Below, in pieces: positions 35,426 to 44,356 of a DNA stretch of 64,000 nt. Below the pieces are notes generated by a model that was not told where the DNA came from, ran no database searches, and saw nothing but the letters and a program-made list of their open reading frames with translations. The DNA is taken from the NCBI GenBank assembly GCA_012932295.1, contig JAAONU010000006.1, positions 25,322,882 to 25,386,881 of the forward strand, read 5' to 3'. How positions within the stretch are numbered: the first letter of the stretch is position 1; each line of letters begins with the position of its first letter. This DNA comes from Cyclina sinensis (lineage: Eukaryota; Mollusca; Bivalvia; Venerida; Veneridae). Position numbers and translations under genes: made by a program.

Positions 35426-35429
35426 TATA

Positions 35430-35935
35430 TTTTTTTTTCTTCGGAAAAGGCAGTATATTAAATTAACCTGATGCATGTTCGCATAAACATAAAATAAAAT
35501 TCTCATTTCCTGAGTATCATACTGACTAAATTATTTATTTGAAAACATTCACAGCTTAATTTTAGAAATAGAAATTGTAAAAACAAGTTTACCTTAGTTC
35601 GAAATAAAATAAGTCCGTTACTTAAACACTATCGTTCTAGAAAAAAAGGAAAATCGAGAAACACATGTTGTTCACCTTGAACAAGCGTTCTAAAAATGGA
35701 TAGATCGCCGACTTATAAATATACAAGTTTAACTATTGTAAAACTTTATTGTCTAGGGTATAATATGATAACAAAATGTGTAACCTTTTCATGTATTGGC
35801 CACTAACAAAGGATTTAGCTTCACGGAAATTAGAAAATATTCGATAATACTACAATATCCTGCCCGGCGATACAAAAAAACTGACGCCTACTAATTAGTA
35901 AAAGATTAAATAAATGAATAAGAGAATGAACGAAC
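35430..35935. other. Intergenic, nothing recognised
   Basis: No supported feature. Confidence 0.5.
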
Positions 35936-35939
35936 AAAA

Positions 35940-36585
35940 AACGAACGAACGAACAAAAAGAAGAAAGAAAGAAAGGAAGGAAGGAAGGAAGAAAGATAAG
36001 AAGGAAGGAAGAGAAGGAAGGAAGGAAGGAAGGAAGAGAAAGGAAGGAAGATAAGAAGAAAGGAAGGAAGATAAGGAAGAAAGAAAGGAAGGAGGGAAGG
36101 GAGGAAGATAAGGAAGAAAGCAAGGAAGGAAGATAAGAAGGAAGGAAGGAAGAAAGGGAGGAAGGAAGGGAGGAAGGAAGGAAGGAAGATAAGGAAGGAA
36201 GGAAAATAAAAAGGAAGGAAGAAAGGAGGATAAGGAAGGAAGATACGGAAGAAAGGAAGAAAAGAAAAGATCCAAGATAAGGAAGGAAGGAAGGAAGTAA
36301 GAAAGGAGGGAAGAAAAGAAGGAAGATTAAAAAAGAAGGAAGAAATGAGGATAAGGAAGGAAGATAAGGAAGAAAGGAAGATAAGGAAGCAATGAAGATA
36401 AGGAAGGAAGGAATGAAGAAAGGAGGGAAGAAAGGAAGGAATGATTGAAGGAAGGAAGGAAGGAATGAAAAAAGGAGGGAAGAAAGGAAGAAAGGATAGA
36501 AGGAAGGAAGGAGGGAAGGGAGGAAGATAAGGAAGGAAGGAATGAAGGAAGGAAGGAAGGAAGGAAGGAAGATAGGAAGGAAAAC
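35940..36585. repeat. 650-bp polypurine (GGAA)n tract
   Basis: Almost pure purines on the plus strand, mainly GGAA with GATAAG interruptions. The opposite strand reads as Ser/Pro/Phe/Leu-rich open frames, which are artefacts. Confidence 0.95.
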
Positions 36586-36599
36586 TATTGATTAACATG

Positions 36600-36971
36600 T
36601 TGTTTTATTAATAGGGACTCTACATCTTTCAGTCCTTTGGAATTTTCCAAACGCTGTTAAAAGTCTCTTCGGGTACAGAAAATTGAAAGGGTACAAACGA
36701 TAACTAAATTCGAGTCAAACAAAAAGATATATGCTTACTGAAAAGCTAGCAAGGTCTGTTGGTTTTGTATTTAAATCATAGGTTCTTGTCTAAATAATTT
36801 TTATGTTTTCAAACTGTAAAATCTAAGGCAACATGCTATTTTGAAGACTAATTTTGGTCGTCAGTCTTAACCGGCGTGAATTCAAAATTTAATGACCTAT
36901 AATTATACAGCGTTATCATTATACATTTTGAATTTAGCGTAAACTACTTTATTTTATGTTTATTTTGAGTT
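36600..36971. other. Spacer between purine tract and Gypsy element
   Basis: No gene recognised. Confidence 0.5.
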
Positions 36972-36975
36972 ATAT
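36972..36975 (+). repeat. Left target-site duplication of Gypsy element
   Basis: ATAT, matched by ATAT at 47884-47887. Confidence 0.6.
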
Positions 36976-37737
36976 TGTAATGCCCCAACATTTTACCTGT
37001 ATTTGTTTGCCTCTTCATTCTTTTGTCATTCTTAAAACTATCTTTGTATTTTTATTGTTGATTTTTACTGGCTACACCACATTTAGTTGGCTGTTGTCCT
37101 TGATAAAACACACAGATCAACAACTCAACCTTACGTATTGTGCCAGTATCTCTTTACATCCAGTGTTTAAGAATAAATGTTTGTAAGTCTTCACAGTAGA
37201 ATCACCAGTTTTCACGACCTTGATGCAGTTGTCAGTATACATCACTGACATTTATCTAGTCAGTATTTGCTAGTCTGTTTTGTAAATTCCATGTTTTCAT
37301 ACTACATTGACTTTTTAAATATCCATGTTTCCTTGTAGTTATTAAATAACAGTCTATTATATTTTTGAGAGCACTTGCCCATAAGTACTTGTCGGCCATA
37401 TTGATTTTCGCAGTGAATAGTCGCTTAGCAACCTGGTGTTTACATTTTTGACAGTCGATCCTGCATACAAACGAATTTAGCAATGTTTGCTCAACTTGCC
37501 TCACGCAAAAGAAAATATGAGGTTATTATTATTTTTTTCCTATCTATTCTTTAACTAAATTTAATGGTTTACTCATTTGTACAGGCTACTTTAGCTACAA
37601 GTGCTTGTTTCCACAGTGCAAACTGTGGTTCACTAGTTTTTTTGTGGAGCATCCCAGTGTGAATTTCACAGAATTGGGCAGTGATGTTCACGGTTCCACT
37701 TGTGATGCACACTGTGGGCTGTGAAAAGTCTGTGGAG

Positions 37738-37745
37738 TATATAAA
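37738..37745 (+). promoter_or_regulatory. Candidate LTR TATA box
   Basis: TATATAAA, the best TATA match in the LTR and upstream of an AATAAA. The same element is in the 3' LTR. Confidence 0.5.
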
Positions 37746-38167
37746 CCCTGTCTGTAACTCAGAAAGGGGGGCTCTTGGCATGTGAATGTTTAGAAAGCAC
37801 ACATCATTATTTTGTCTAAGATTTCTTCGAAGCTTAAAATTAAACTAAGTTCAAGGTGTGCTTATTTTTACACATTTTCTTTTTTAAAATCTTAACACAG
37901 ATCTGTCTAAATTATCCAACTTAAGGAAGTTAAATAACTTTTTTGTACATTAAACATTTTCTTTTGAACAGATATCTTTTTCATATTTATGTTGGAATAC
38001 TGACAGTTCGTTTTTTTAAGGGTTGGTTGCCTCGCGACGTCACTGGTTATTTTGTTATTAAGTCAGATTTGTAAGCTTGCATTTGTTAGGTAATTTAAAG
38101 TCATTATTATCGAATACATTATAGAATTTACAAAATTCAGTAGTTTGATTACTATTAGAGTGTCTAA

Positions 38168-38173
38168 AATAAA
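38168..38173 (+). promoter_or_regulatory. Candidate LTR poly(A) signal
   Basis: AATAAA about 425 bases after the TATA candidate. An earlier AATAAA near 37171 lies before the TATA and would be skipped. Confidence 0.4.
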
Positions 38174-38507
38174 AGACATTAATAAGCTTAATACTTGTTT
38201 GTCTTAGTAGTAGAAAAAGAGTGCCCCATTAACTTTTATGCTGAATAACTTAGTCAACAATCCCTGTGTGCCCGTCTGTCTTAACTCCTGGCTATAGTTC
38301 AACACTTAGAGGTGGCTCGCAGCGAACAACAAAACCAGACCTAAAGTGGTGTTCGCTTTTTGGTACAGTTTAGACCCCTCCTATCAACAGAAGTAAAATA
38401 GAGTCGAATGGTCTACCTATTTATATACGCTACCGGGTTTACAATCAATTGCATGAGAGTCCTTTAGAGACAGGACATTACCTTGGTCAGAGGACCGTAA
38501 CATTTAT

Positions 38508-38525
38508 TGGTGGCAGCGGTGGGAT
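38508..38525 (+). promoter_or_regulatory. Primer binding site, tRNA-Leu type
   Basis: TGGTGGCAGCGGTGGGAT starts 6 bases after the LTR. It is complementary over 18 bases to the 3' end, CCA included, of the animal tRNA-Leu type ending ATCCCACCGCTGCCA, as I recall it. Confidence 0.75.
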
Positions 38526-38599
38526 CTGAGAAGCTGTCCTCAGATCCAGTGATCGAACTAACGCCAGACGGCTATACTGAAATATCAAAGTGAGTCAAA

Positions 38600-40282
38600 A
38601 TGACAGATCCAATACCAGTTGACAGTGAGGGGGTGATTACCTTTAACAATGCTAAACCAACGGCTGGACTAGAAAGTCAAGTAGAACAAGCGTTCAATAC
38701 CAATCCCGAAATAAATAACACAGCATCTATAGCAGATTATGGGCCAGGATTCCCTAACCAAGAAGATAGTAATGAAAATACAATGAACAAGGTGTCTCAG
38801 ATGGTGACTGGCATCACAAGTATTCTTAGAGACGTGGTTCAAGAGCTCCGTGAATTGAAGCAGCCACAAGGTTTTCAGTTCCAGGTGAATGAAACAGACT
38901 CGAGACATAATATCACAGCAAGACCAATACATACACAAAGTGAGTTATCGGTACATGCCGTACCCTTTCCAACCTATAACTGTACCCAAGAAATCATGGA
39001 AAGTAGGTTTGATGACCAAGTAGGAAATGTAAATGGTCGACCAAGAAATAACCTGACGCCTGAGCAGTACCCTCCCCAGGCCGTTTGTTTTAGCCCTCCT
39101 ATGCACAGAACATCTCAACAGCATGCACTCTCAAACACTCGAAGTTACCATAGAAACCAATATAATTATGACCAAAGTAGAAAACCTGAAAGCTGTGTAC
39201 AATTAAGAGCTTCAGAATCAGACAGAAATAACAATGTAGCAGATGTTCCCCAATACCATTTTAGTAATTTAATAGGAGATAGATTTGCAACACAGCCACC
39301 ACATTGCGGTAGTGAGTGCATAGCTTCTAGAGAGCCCAGTCATGTGAAAATACCTGCTTTCACAGGTAAAGAGAACTGGAAAGTTTGGATATCGCGTTTT
39401 GAAGCCATTGCTTACAGAATGAGGTGGAGTGAAGCTCATAAACTCGATCAGCTTTTGCCGCGTTTAGAAGGACAAGCAGCTGAATTTGTATTTTCACAGC
39501 TTAACCCTGCGGTACTTCATAATTATTCAGACCTGAAAGAGGAAATAAGCAACCGATATCGGATGATCGAAACGCCAAGGCTGTATGCTTCTCGATTTAG
39601 CAAAAGATCACAGAAGATTGGAGAAACAGCTGAAGAATTTGCTGCTGAACTAAAGGTTTTGTATGACAAGGCACACGGATTTAGAGACAGGAAAAGTAGA
39701 GAAGAAGATCTGGTAAGACATTTTCTAGATGGTCTTCGAGATGATGATATACGTTTTGAAGTGGAGTACAATAAAGAGCCTCAAACCATTGACGAAGCTG
39801 TGTTCCATGTAGTGAACTTTGTTCAAACAAAGAATATCCGAGAGCGTCGGAATAGAGAAAATCTTAGAAGAGCTAGCGAGGAAATCCAAGAAGTGAATGG
39901 AAAAACATTCCAGAAAGGCATGTCTTACCAAAACAATCAAAGAAGTAATCAGAGAAGCAAAAACAATCAGCAGTCAGTTGGAAGCAACTATAAGCAAACT
40001 AATGACAATGACGAACAGGCAATTCTTAAAACAATTTTGGAGAGGCTAAATAGACTAGAAAATAAACGCTCAAATGATAATCGAAGAAAAATGCCGAGAC
40101 AGGAACTAGAATGTTATAACTGTCATGAACTTGGTCATTTTGCTCGAGATTGCCCAAAGAAGGTTTCAAAACCAGATGTAAACCAGACAGAAGCAGAACA
40201 TAAAGAGTACAGTGGTAGTAAGGGTCCTTTAAACTATCAAGGACCGACTCTTGCGGCCAAAGGGCGGTCAAACAAGATGTAG
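38600..40282 (+). CDS. gag: Gag polyprotein of Gypsy element
   Basis: 560 residues, ATG 98 bases after the LTR. Residues about 250-410 are a retrotransposon capsid domain (WKVWISRFEAIAYRMRWSEA, then LVRHFLDGLRDDDIRFEVEY). About 420-500 is Asn/Arg/Gln-rich and basic. A CCHC zinc knuckle, CYNCHELGHFARDC, spans residues 505-518 and should bind RNA. The long N-terminal part (1-240) is polar and without a recognised domain. Gag forms the particle that packages the element RNA. The last 60 bases overlap the pol frame, with a slippery heptamer in the overlap. A donor-like GTGAGT lies at 38590, just before the ATG. Confidence 0.95.
   Translation: MTDPIPVDSEGVITFNNAKPTAGLESQVEQAFNTNPEINNTASIADYGPGFPNQEDSNENTMNKVSQMVTGITSILRDVVQELRELKQPQGFQFQVNETDSRHNITARPIHTQSELSVHAVPFPTYNCTQEIMESRFDDQVGNVNGRPRNNLTPEQYPPQAVCFSPPMHRTSQQHALSNTRSYHRNQYNYDQSRKPESCVQLRASESDRNNNVADVPQYHFSNLIGDRFATQPPHCGSECIASREPSHVKIPAFTGKENWKVWISRFEAIAYRMRWSEAHKLDQLLPRLEGQAAEFVFSQLNPAVLHNYSDLKEEISNRYRMIETPRLYASRFSKRSQKIGETAEEFAAELKVLYDKAHGFRDRKSREEDLVRHFLDGLRDDDIRFEVEYNKEPQTIDEAVFHVVNFVQTKNIRERRNRENLRRASEEIQEVNGKTFQKGMSYQNNQRSNQRSKNNQQSVGSNYKQTNDNDEQAILKTILERLNRLENKRSNDNRRKMPRQELECYNCHELGHFARDCPKKVSKPDVNQTEAEHKEYSGSKGPLNYQGPTLAAKGRSNKM
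40228..40277 (+). promoter_or_regulatory. Programmed -1 frameshift signal, gag-pol
   Basis: TTTAAAC at 40228-40234 is in phase with gag as T TTA AAC. The pol frame opens only after its last stop (TAA, 40219) and gag ends at 40282, so the site lies in the short overlap. Seven bases later GACCG (40242-40246) can pair with CGGTC (40265-40269). TCTTG (40249-40253) could further pair with CAAGA (40273-40277) as a pseudoknot, though the loop lengths are not classical. Confidence 0.8.
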
Positions 40283-43200
40283 AGAATCTGGGCCAAAACA
40301 ATATTAAAATTTGTGCAGATGAATTGAAGGAAACACAGAATGAAAAAAAAGAAATCGTTGAAGAGAAATTTCGAGTGAATGAGGCAATAGCAAAAGTAAA
40401 GAAATGTACAGAATTGAGTGAAGGTGTCTATGTAAAGGGTTCTGTGGAAGATGTTCCTGTTGTTTTTACCGCTGATACCGGAGCCTCAAGAACAGTTATT
40501 TCTTCAAGAGTGTTTAACAGTATTAATCTGGAGAAGCGACCAAATTTAGAACAGTCTGCTTGTTTAAGAGGAGCAGGGGGGTCACCAATATCTGAGTGTG
40601 GTAAGGCCAAGTTCGAGCTGAGACTTGGGTCTTTGAGGATTGTTAGTGAAGCGGTAGTTGCAGATATAGAGGACGATGCGCTCCTGGGCTATGATGTTTT
40701 GAAGGGCCATGGTCAGGGGGCAGATATTTTATTGAGCAAGAATAAAATAGTCCTTAATGGCGAAGAGATCCCATGTTTTCAAATTGGGCGAAGAAATTCT
40801 GTTAAACGCGTAGTGGTTGCTGATGACATTGAAATTCCAGGACTTTCAGAGATTCTTGTTGATGTATATGTAGACAGATCGGAAAGAGATGATCTTGATT
40901 CAGTGCCAGAGTATTTAATTGAACCCTCAAAGCACTTTACAGAGCGCTATAAACTGATTATGGCCTCGACATTAGTAAACATCAACAGGGCTACAACTTG
41001 TAAAGTTAGGGTGCTTAACCCTTCCTCAACCCTGGTGAAACTAAGACAGGATGCTGAGATTGGTGTAGCTGAGAAGTTCGATGCCGTGGCAGGCATAATT
41101 GCTGACAAAGAAAATTCAAAAGAAACGGAAAACCTAAACAGTATAAGAAGGGTTGATGTCACATCAAGTCAAGACAAGTATGACTCTTTAACATTTGAAC
41201 CATCCACTGCAGATAAAGTCCCCAACCATCTTCAAGAGTTATTCTCAAGATCAGTTGTGGGAAGAACAGAAAAGGAAAGGCAGGTTATTGCAGGTTTATT
41301 TGTGAAATATGGTGACACTTTTTCTAAGGACGACTGGGACCTCGGAGTCACTAACCTTGCCGAGCATCCAATCAATACAGGTGACGCCATTCCAATAAAA
41401 CAACGGCCAAGAAGAGTGCCACTTGCTTATGCAGACGAAGAAAAAAAAGCAATTGAGGACCTTTTAAAAAAAGGAGTGATTCAAAAAAGTACATCGCCTT
41501 GGGCAAGTCCAATTGTTTTAGTAAGAAAGAAATCAGGGGCAATAAGACCTTGTGTAGACTATCGGAAATTGAATGCATTAGTGAAACCAGATGGTTTCCC
41601 TTTGCCTAGAGTTCAGGATTGCCTTGACGCTGTAGCAGGTTCGAGCCTATTCAGTACCTTCGATCTCACAAGCGGCTATTTTCAAATACCGCTAAAGAAG
41701 GAGGACATCCCCAAGAGCTCATTTGTCTGCAAATTTGGTCAATATGAAATGACGAGAATGCCTTTTGGGCTGAATAACAGCAGTGGAACGTTTCAAAGAA
41801 CAATGGAGCTTGCACTTCAAGGACTTCAATGGGAGACATGCTTAGTTTATATAGACGATATAGTTGTTTATGGAGCTACTTTTGAACAGCATGTCTATAG
41901 GGTAGACCAAGTTCTTGATAGGATTCAGAAAGCAGGTCTCAAGCTTAAGCCAGATAAAAGTCACCTTTTGCAGAAAGAAGTAATATTTTTGGGCCATGTT
42001 GTATCTGGTGAAGGAGTAAGACCAGACCCAACAAACATATCAAAAATAATTGATTGGCCTACACCCACAACAGCAAAACAAGTGAAACAGTTTGTGGCGA
42101 CCGGTTCATACTACCGACGATTTGTAAAGAATTTCGCAAAAATAGCAAGGCCTCTGATAGAGTTAACAAAGAAGGGAAAAGATTTCATTTGGAGTACTGA
42201 CTGTGAATTGGCATTCATAGCTATCAAAGAAGCCCTTACAAGTAAGGATATCATGGGCTACCCGCTCAATAACGGTGGTCAATTTATCCTTGATGTAGAT
42301 TCGTCCGGCTTTGGGCTGGGGTCAGTACTGGCACAAATACAAGAAGGGCGCGAAAGAGTAATTGCCTATGCAAGCAGGGCAATGAGTAAAGCTGAGAAAA
42401 ATTACTGCATAACTGAGAAGGAACTCTTGGCAGTCGTTTACTTTGTGCAGTACTTTCGCCAGTATCTGCTAGGAAGGAAGTTTCTGGTAAGGACAGACCA
42501 TCAAGCTCTTGTCTGGCTATTCACCCTCAAAGAGCCAAGCGGTAAGATTGCCAGGTGGATAGAAATATTAGCCTCATATGATTTCGAAATTGAGTATAGA
42601 CCCGGTAAAAAACAAGGACATTGCGATGCCCTTTCTAGATGTGAACAGCCAAGGGACTGCAAGTGTTCTGAAGTAGACATGTCAGAGCCTCTAAAGTGTG
42701 GCCCCTGTAACAAATGCCGTAGAAGAGCAGAGCTTATGGTGCATAGCTATTCAGACCGAAGGGCTGATGATACGACTGACAAGGTGAATGAATGTCAATT
42801 AAAGCATGTAACTGATAGGAAAATGGTGACAACAAGAAAAGTTGAAGTTCGTCCAGGATCCTCTAAGGACCAAGACAGTGTCGAAACAAAGCCATGGCTA
42901 CTGATGTACACATCTGAGGAAATTGCTGAAAAACAATGTGAAGACCAAGACATTTACTTAATTGCTCAAGCAGTAGCACAGGGAGTTAAACCTACAAGTA
43001 GGGAACTAGAAGATCGAAGTCCTGCAACTAGACAATACTGGCTTCTGTGGGACTTACTGTTTATGGAAAATGGGGTTCTTTGTAAAAGAAATGTGAAACA
43101 GGAAGAAGCAGAGGAATGCACACAGATCATTTTACCAAAATCTTTGCAAAAAGAAGTGCTAAAACAAATGCATGATTGTATACTGTCAGGACACCTAGGA

Positions 43201-44109
43201 GTCAAAAGAACCAAGCGTAGAATTCAAGAAAAATTTTACTGGTATGGTATGAAAGAAGACATAAGGTTGTATGTCAGATCTTGTGATGTATGTGAAGCCG
43301 ATAAAATGCCACAAAAGACCCCAAGGGCTCCAATGGGTCACCTACATAGCGGTGCCCCATGGGACACACTAGCAATTGACTTTATTGGTCCACTACCTTT
43401 AACTGCTAATGGAAACAGATACATACTTGTTCTCACAGACCATTTCACTAAATATGTTGAAGTTCTGGCTGTACCGAATCAACAAGCTGAAGAGTGTGCT
43501 CTCAAGATCGCAAATGAATTCATTGCACGCTGGGGGGCTCCCCTTACAATACATAGTGATCAAGGGGCTGCATTTGAGAGCAAATGTTTCAAAGAGTTAT
43601 GTGCCCTATTTGAAATCAGAAAAAGTAGGACTAGTCCAAGGAATCCAAAAGGAAATGGCCAGTGTGAACGCTACAACAGGACCTTGCTAAAGATGGTTAA
43701 AGCATACCTTGTAGATCAAGATGAGTGGGACTTATATTTGGGTTGTTTAGCGGGTGCATACCGCTCTTCTCCTCATGAATCTACAAATATTACACCGAAC
43801 ATGATGTGTTTTGGACGCGAAGAGCTCTACGACACCAAAATAGCTTATATCAGTTTTGAACCTGGAGATATAGTGTGGATGTTACATGAAAATAGAAAAG
43901 TGGGCATAGCCCCAAAGTTGGAAAAGAAATATGCAGGTCCTTATGTGATAACACAAAAGCTATCTCCATTGAATTTTGTAGTGCAATTAGATGTGAGTGG
44001 TCGTAAAGCAGTGATACATCATGACAAACTGAAAAAATACAATGGTAGTAACATACCAAGATGGGCTCGCAGAGTAGCCAACCACTGTAAACGTAACCAG
44101 TTTCATTAG
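40228..44109 (+). CDS. pol: Pol polyprotein of Gypsy element
   Basis: The open pol frame has no ATG near its start, so it is read by -1 frameshift from gag. Domains in order, by base position: aspartic protease with DTGAS (40474); reverse transcriptase with YIDD (41848-41859); RNase H with the VDSS aspartate (42298) and TEKELLAV; a Cys-rich insert (about 42630-42725); integrase with its HHCC zinc module (43170-43305) and catalytic D (43378), D (43558), E (43666), which gives the canonical D-35-E spacing; and a C-terminal KKYAGPYVI GPY/F-type module. All catalytic residues are present and no stop or frameshift was seen. It copies the element RNA into DNA and integrates it. Confidence 0.95.
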   Translation, partial: FKLSRTDSCGQRAVKQDVENLGQNNIKICADELKETQNEKKEIVEEKFRVNEAIAKVKKCTELSEGVYVKGSVEDVPVVFTADTGASRTVISSRVFNSINLEKRPNLEQSACLRGAGGSPISECGKAKFELRLGSLRIVSEAVVADIEDDALLGYDVLKGHGQGADILLSKNKIVLNGEEIPCFQIGRRNSVKRVVVADDIEIPGLSEILVDVYVDRSERDDLDSVPEYLIEPSKHFTERYKLIMASTLVNINRATTCKVRVLNPSSTLVKLRQDAEIGVAEKFDAVAGIIADKENSKETENLNSIRRVDVTSSQDKYDSLTFEPSTADKVPNHLQELFSRSVVGRTEKERQVIAGLFVKYGDTFSKDDWDLGVTNLAEHPINTGDAIPIKQRPRRVPLAYADEEKKAIEDLLKKGVIQKSTSPWASPIVLVRKKSGAIRPCVDYRKLNALVKPDGFPLPRVQDCLDAVAGSSLFSTFDLTSGYFQIPLKKEDIPKSSFVCKFGQYEMTRMPFGLNNSSGTFQRTMELALQGLQWETCLVYIDDIVVYGATFEQHVYRVDQVLDRIQKAGLKLKPDKSHLLQKEVIFLGHVVSGEGVRPDPTNISKIIDWPTPTTAKQVKQFVATGSYYRRFVKNFAKIARPLIELTKKGKDFIWSTDCELAFIAIKEALTSKDIMGYPLNNGGQFILDVDSSGFGLGSVLAQIQEGRERVIAYASRAMSKAEKNYCITEKELLAVVYFVQYFRQYLLGRKFLVRTDHQALVWLFTLKEPSGKIARWIEILASYDFEIEYRPGKKQGHCDALSRCEQPRDCKCSEVDMSEPLKCGPCNKCRRRAELMVHSYSDRRADDTTDKVNECQLKHVTDRKMVTTRKVEVRPGSSKDQDSVETKPWLLMYTSEEIAEKQCEDQDIYLIAQAVAQGVKPTSRELEDRSPATRQYWLLWDLLFMENGVLCKRNVKQEEAEECTQIILPKSLQKEVLKQMHDCILSGHLGVKRTKRRIQEKFYWYGMKEDIRLYVRSCDVCEADKMPQKTPRAPMGHLHSGAPWDTLAIDFIGPLPLTANGNRYILVLTDHFTKYVEVLAVPNQQAEECALKIANEFIARWGAPLTIHSDQGAAFESKCFKELCALFEIRKSRTSPRNPKGNGQCERYNRTLLKMVKAYLVDQDEWDLYLGCLAGAYRSSPHESTNITPNMMCFGREELYDTKIAYISFEPGDIVWMLHENRKVGIAPKLEKKYAGPYVITQKLSPLNFVVQLDVSGRKAVIHHDKLKKYNGSNIPRWARRVANHCKRNQFH

Positions 44110-44350
44110 AATAAAAGCAATAAATCATGGTTCTTCTTGTTTTTGTTGTTTTTTGTTTTACGCTTTGATTTGTGTGTCCGCTGTAATGGGTTTACCATCG
44201 AACGAATGCACCGTTGTATGAACAAGGAACGTTTGACGCTATTTTAAACGGTCGTTTTGCAAGCGAGTTTTCCTTACACTGTCAGTTTTCCACCTTTAAC
44301 AAACAACAAAGCCTTTCAGTGAAAAAGGGTTACCTTCTGTGTCATTTCAG
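44110..44350 (+). other. Gap between pol and third ORF
   Basis: Holds two AATAAA signals just after pol (near 44111 and 44120) and ends in an acceptor-like TGTGTCATTTCAG at 44350, seven bases before the third ORF. No homology recognised. Confidence 0.5.
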
Positions 44351-44356
44351 GAAGCA

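Larger units (their letters stand above)
36976..38502 (+). repeat. 5' LTR
   Basis: Begins TGTAATGCCCC and ends GACCGTAACA (TG...CA). Contains TATATAAA at 37738-37745 and AATAAA at 38168-38173, compatible with a U3-R-U5 order. The transcript start is not known. Confidence 0.95.

Noticed and set aside
35895..36598. Long Ser/Pro/Phe/Leu-rich open frames on the minus strand
   Set aside because: They are the complement of the (GGAA)n tract; three overlapping frames are open at once, as expected from a repeat without stops.
36956..37186. Frame in the LTR, repeated at 46361-46567
   Set aside because: It lies inside the LTR, and the identical frames in the second LTR reflect LTR duplication, not a gene.
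44339..44356. Upstream extension of the third Gypsy ORF
   Set aside because: The extension starts at GTG, not ATG, and contains the candidate splice acceptor; the first ATG is at 44357.
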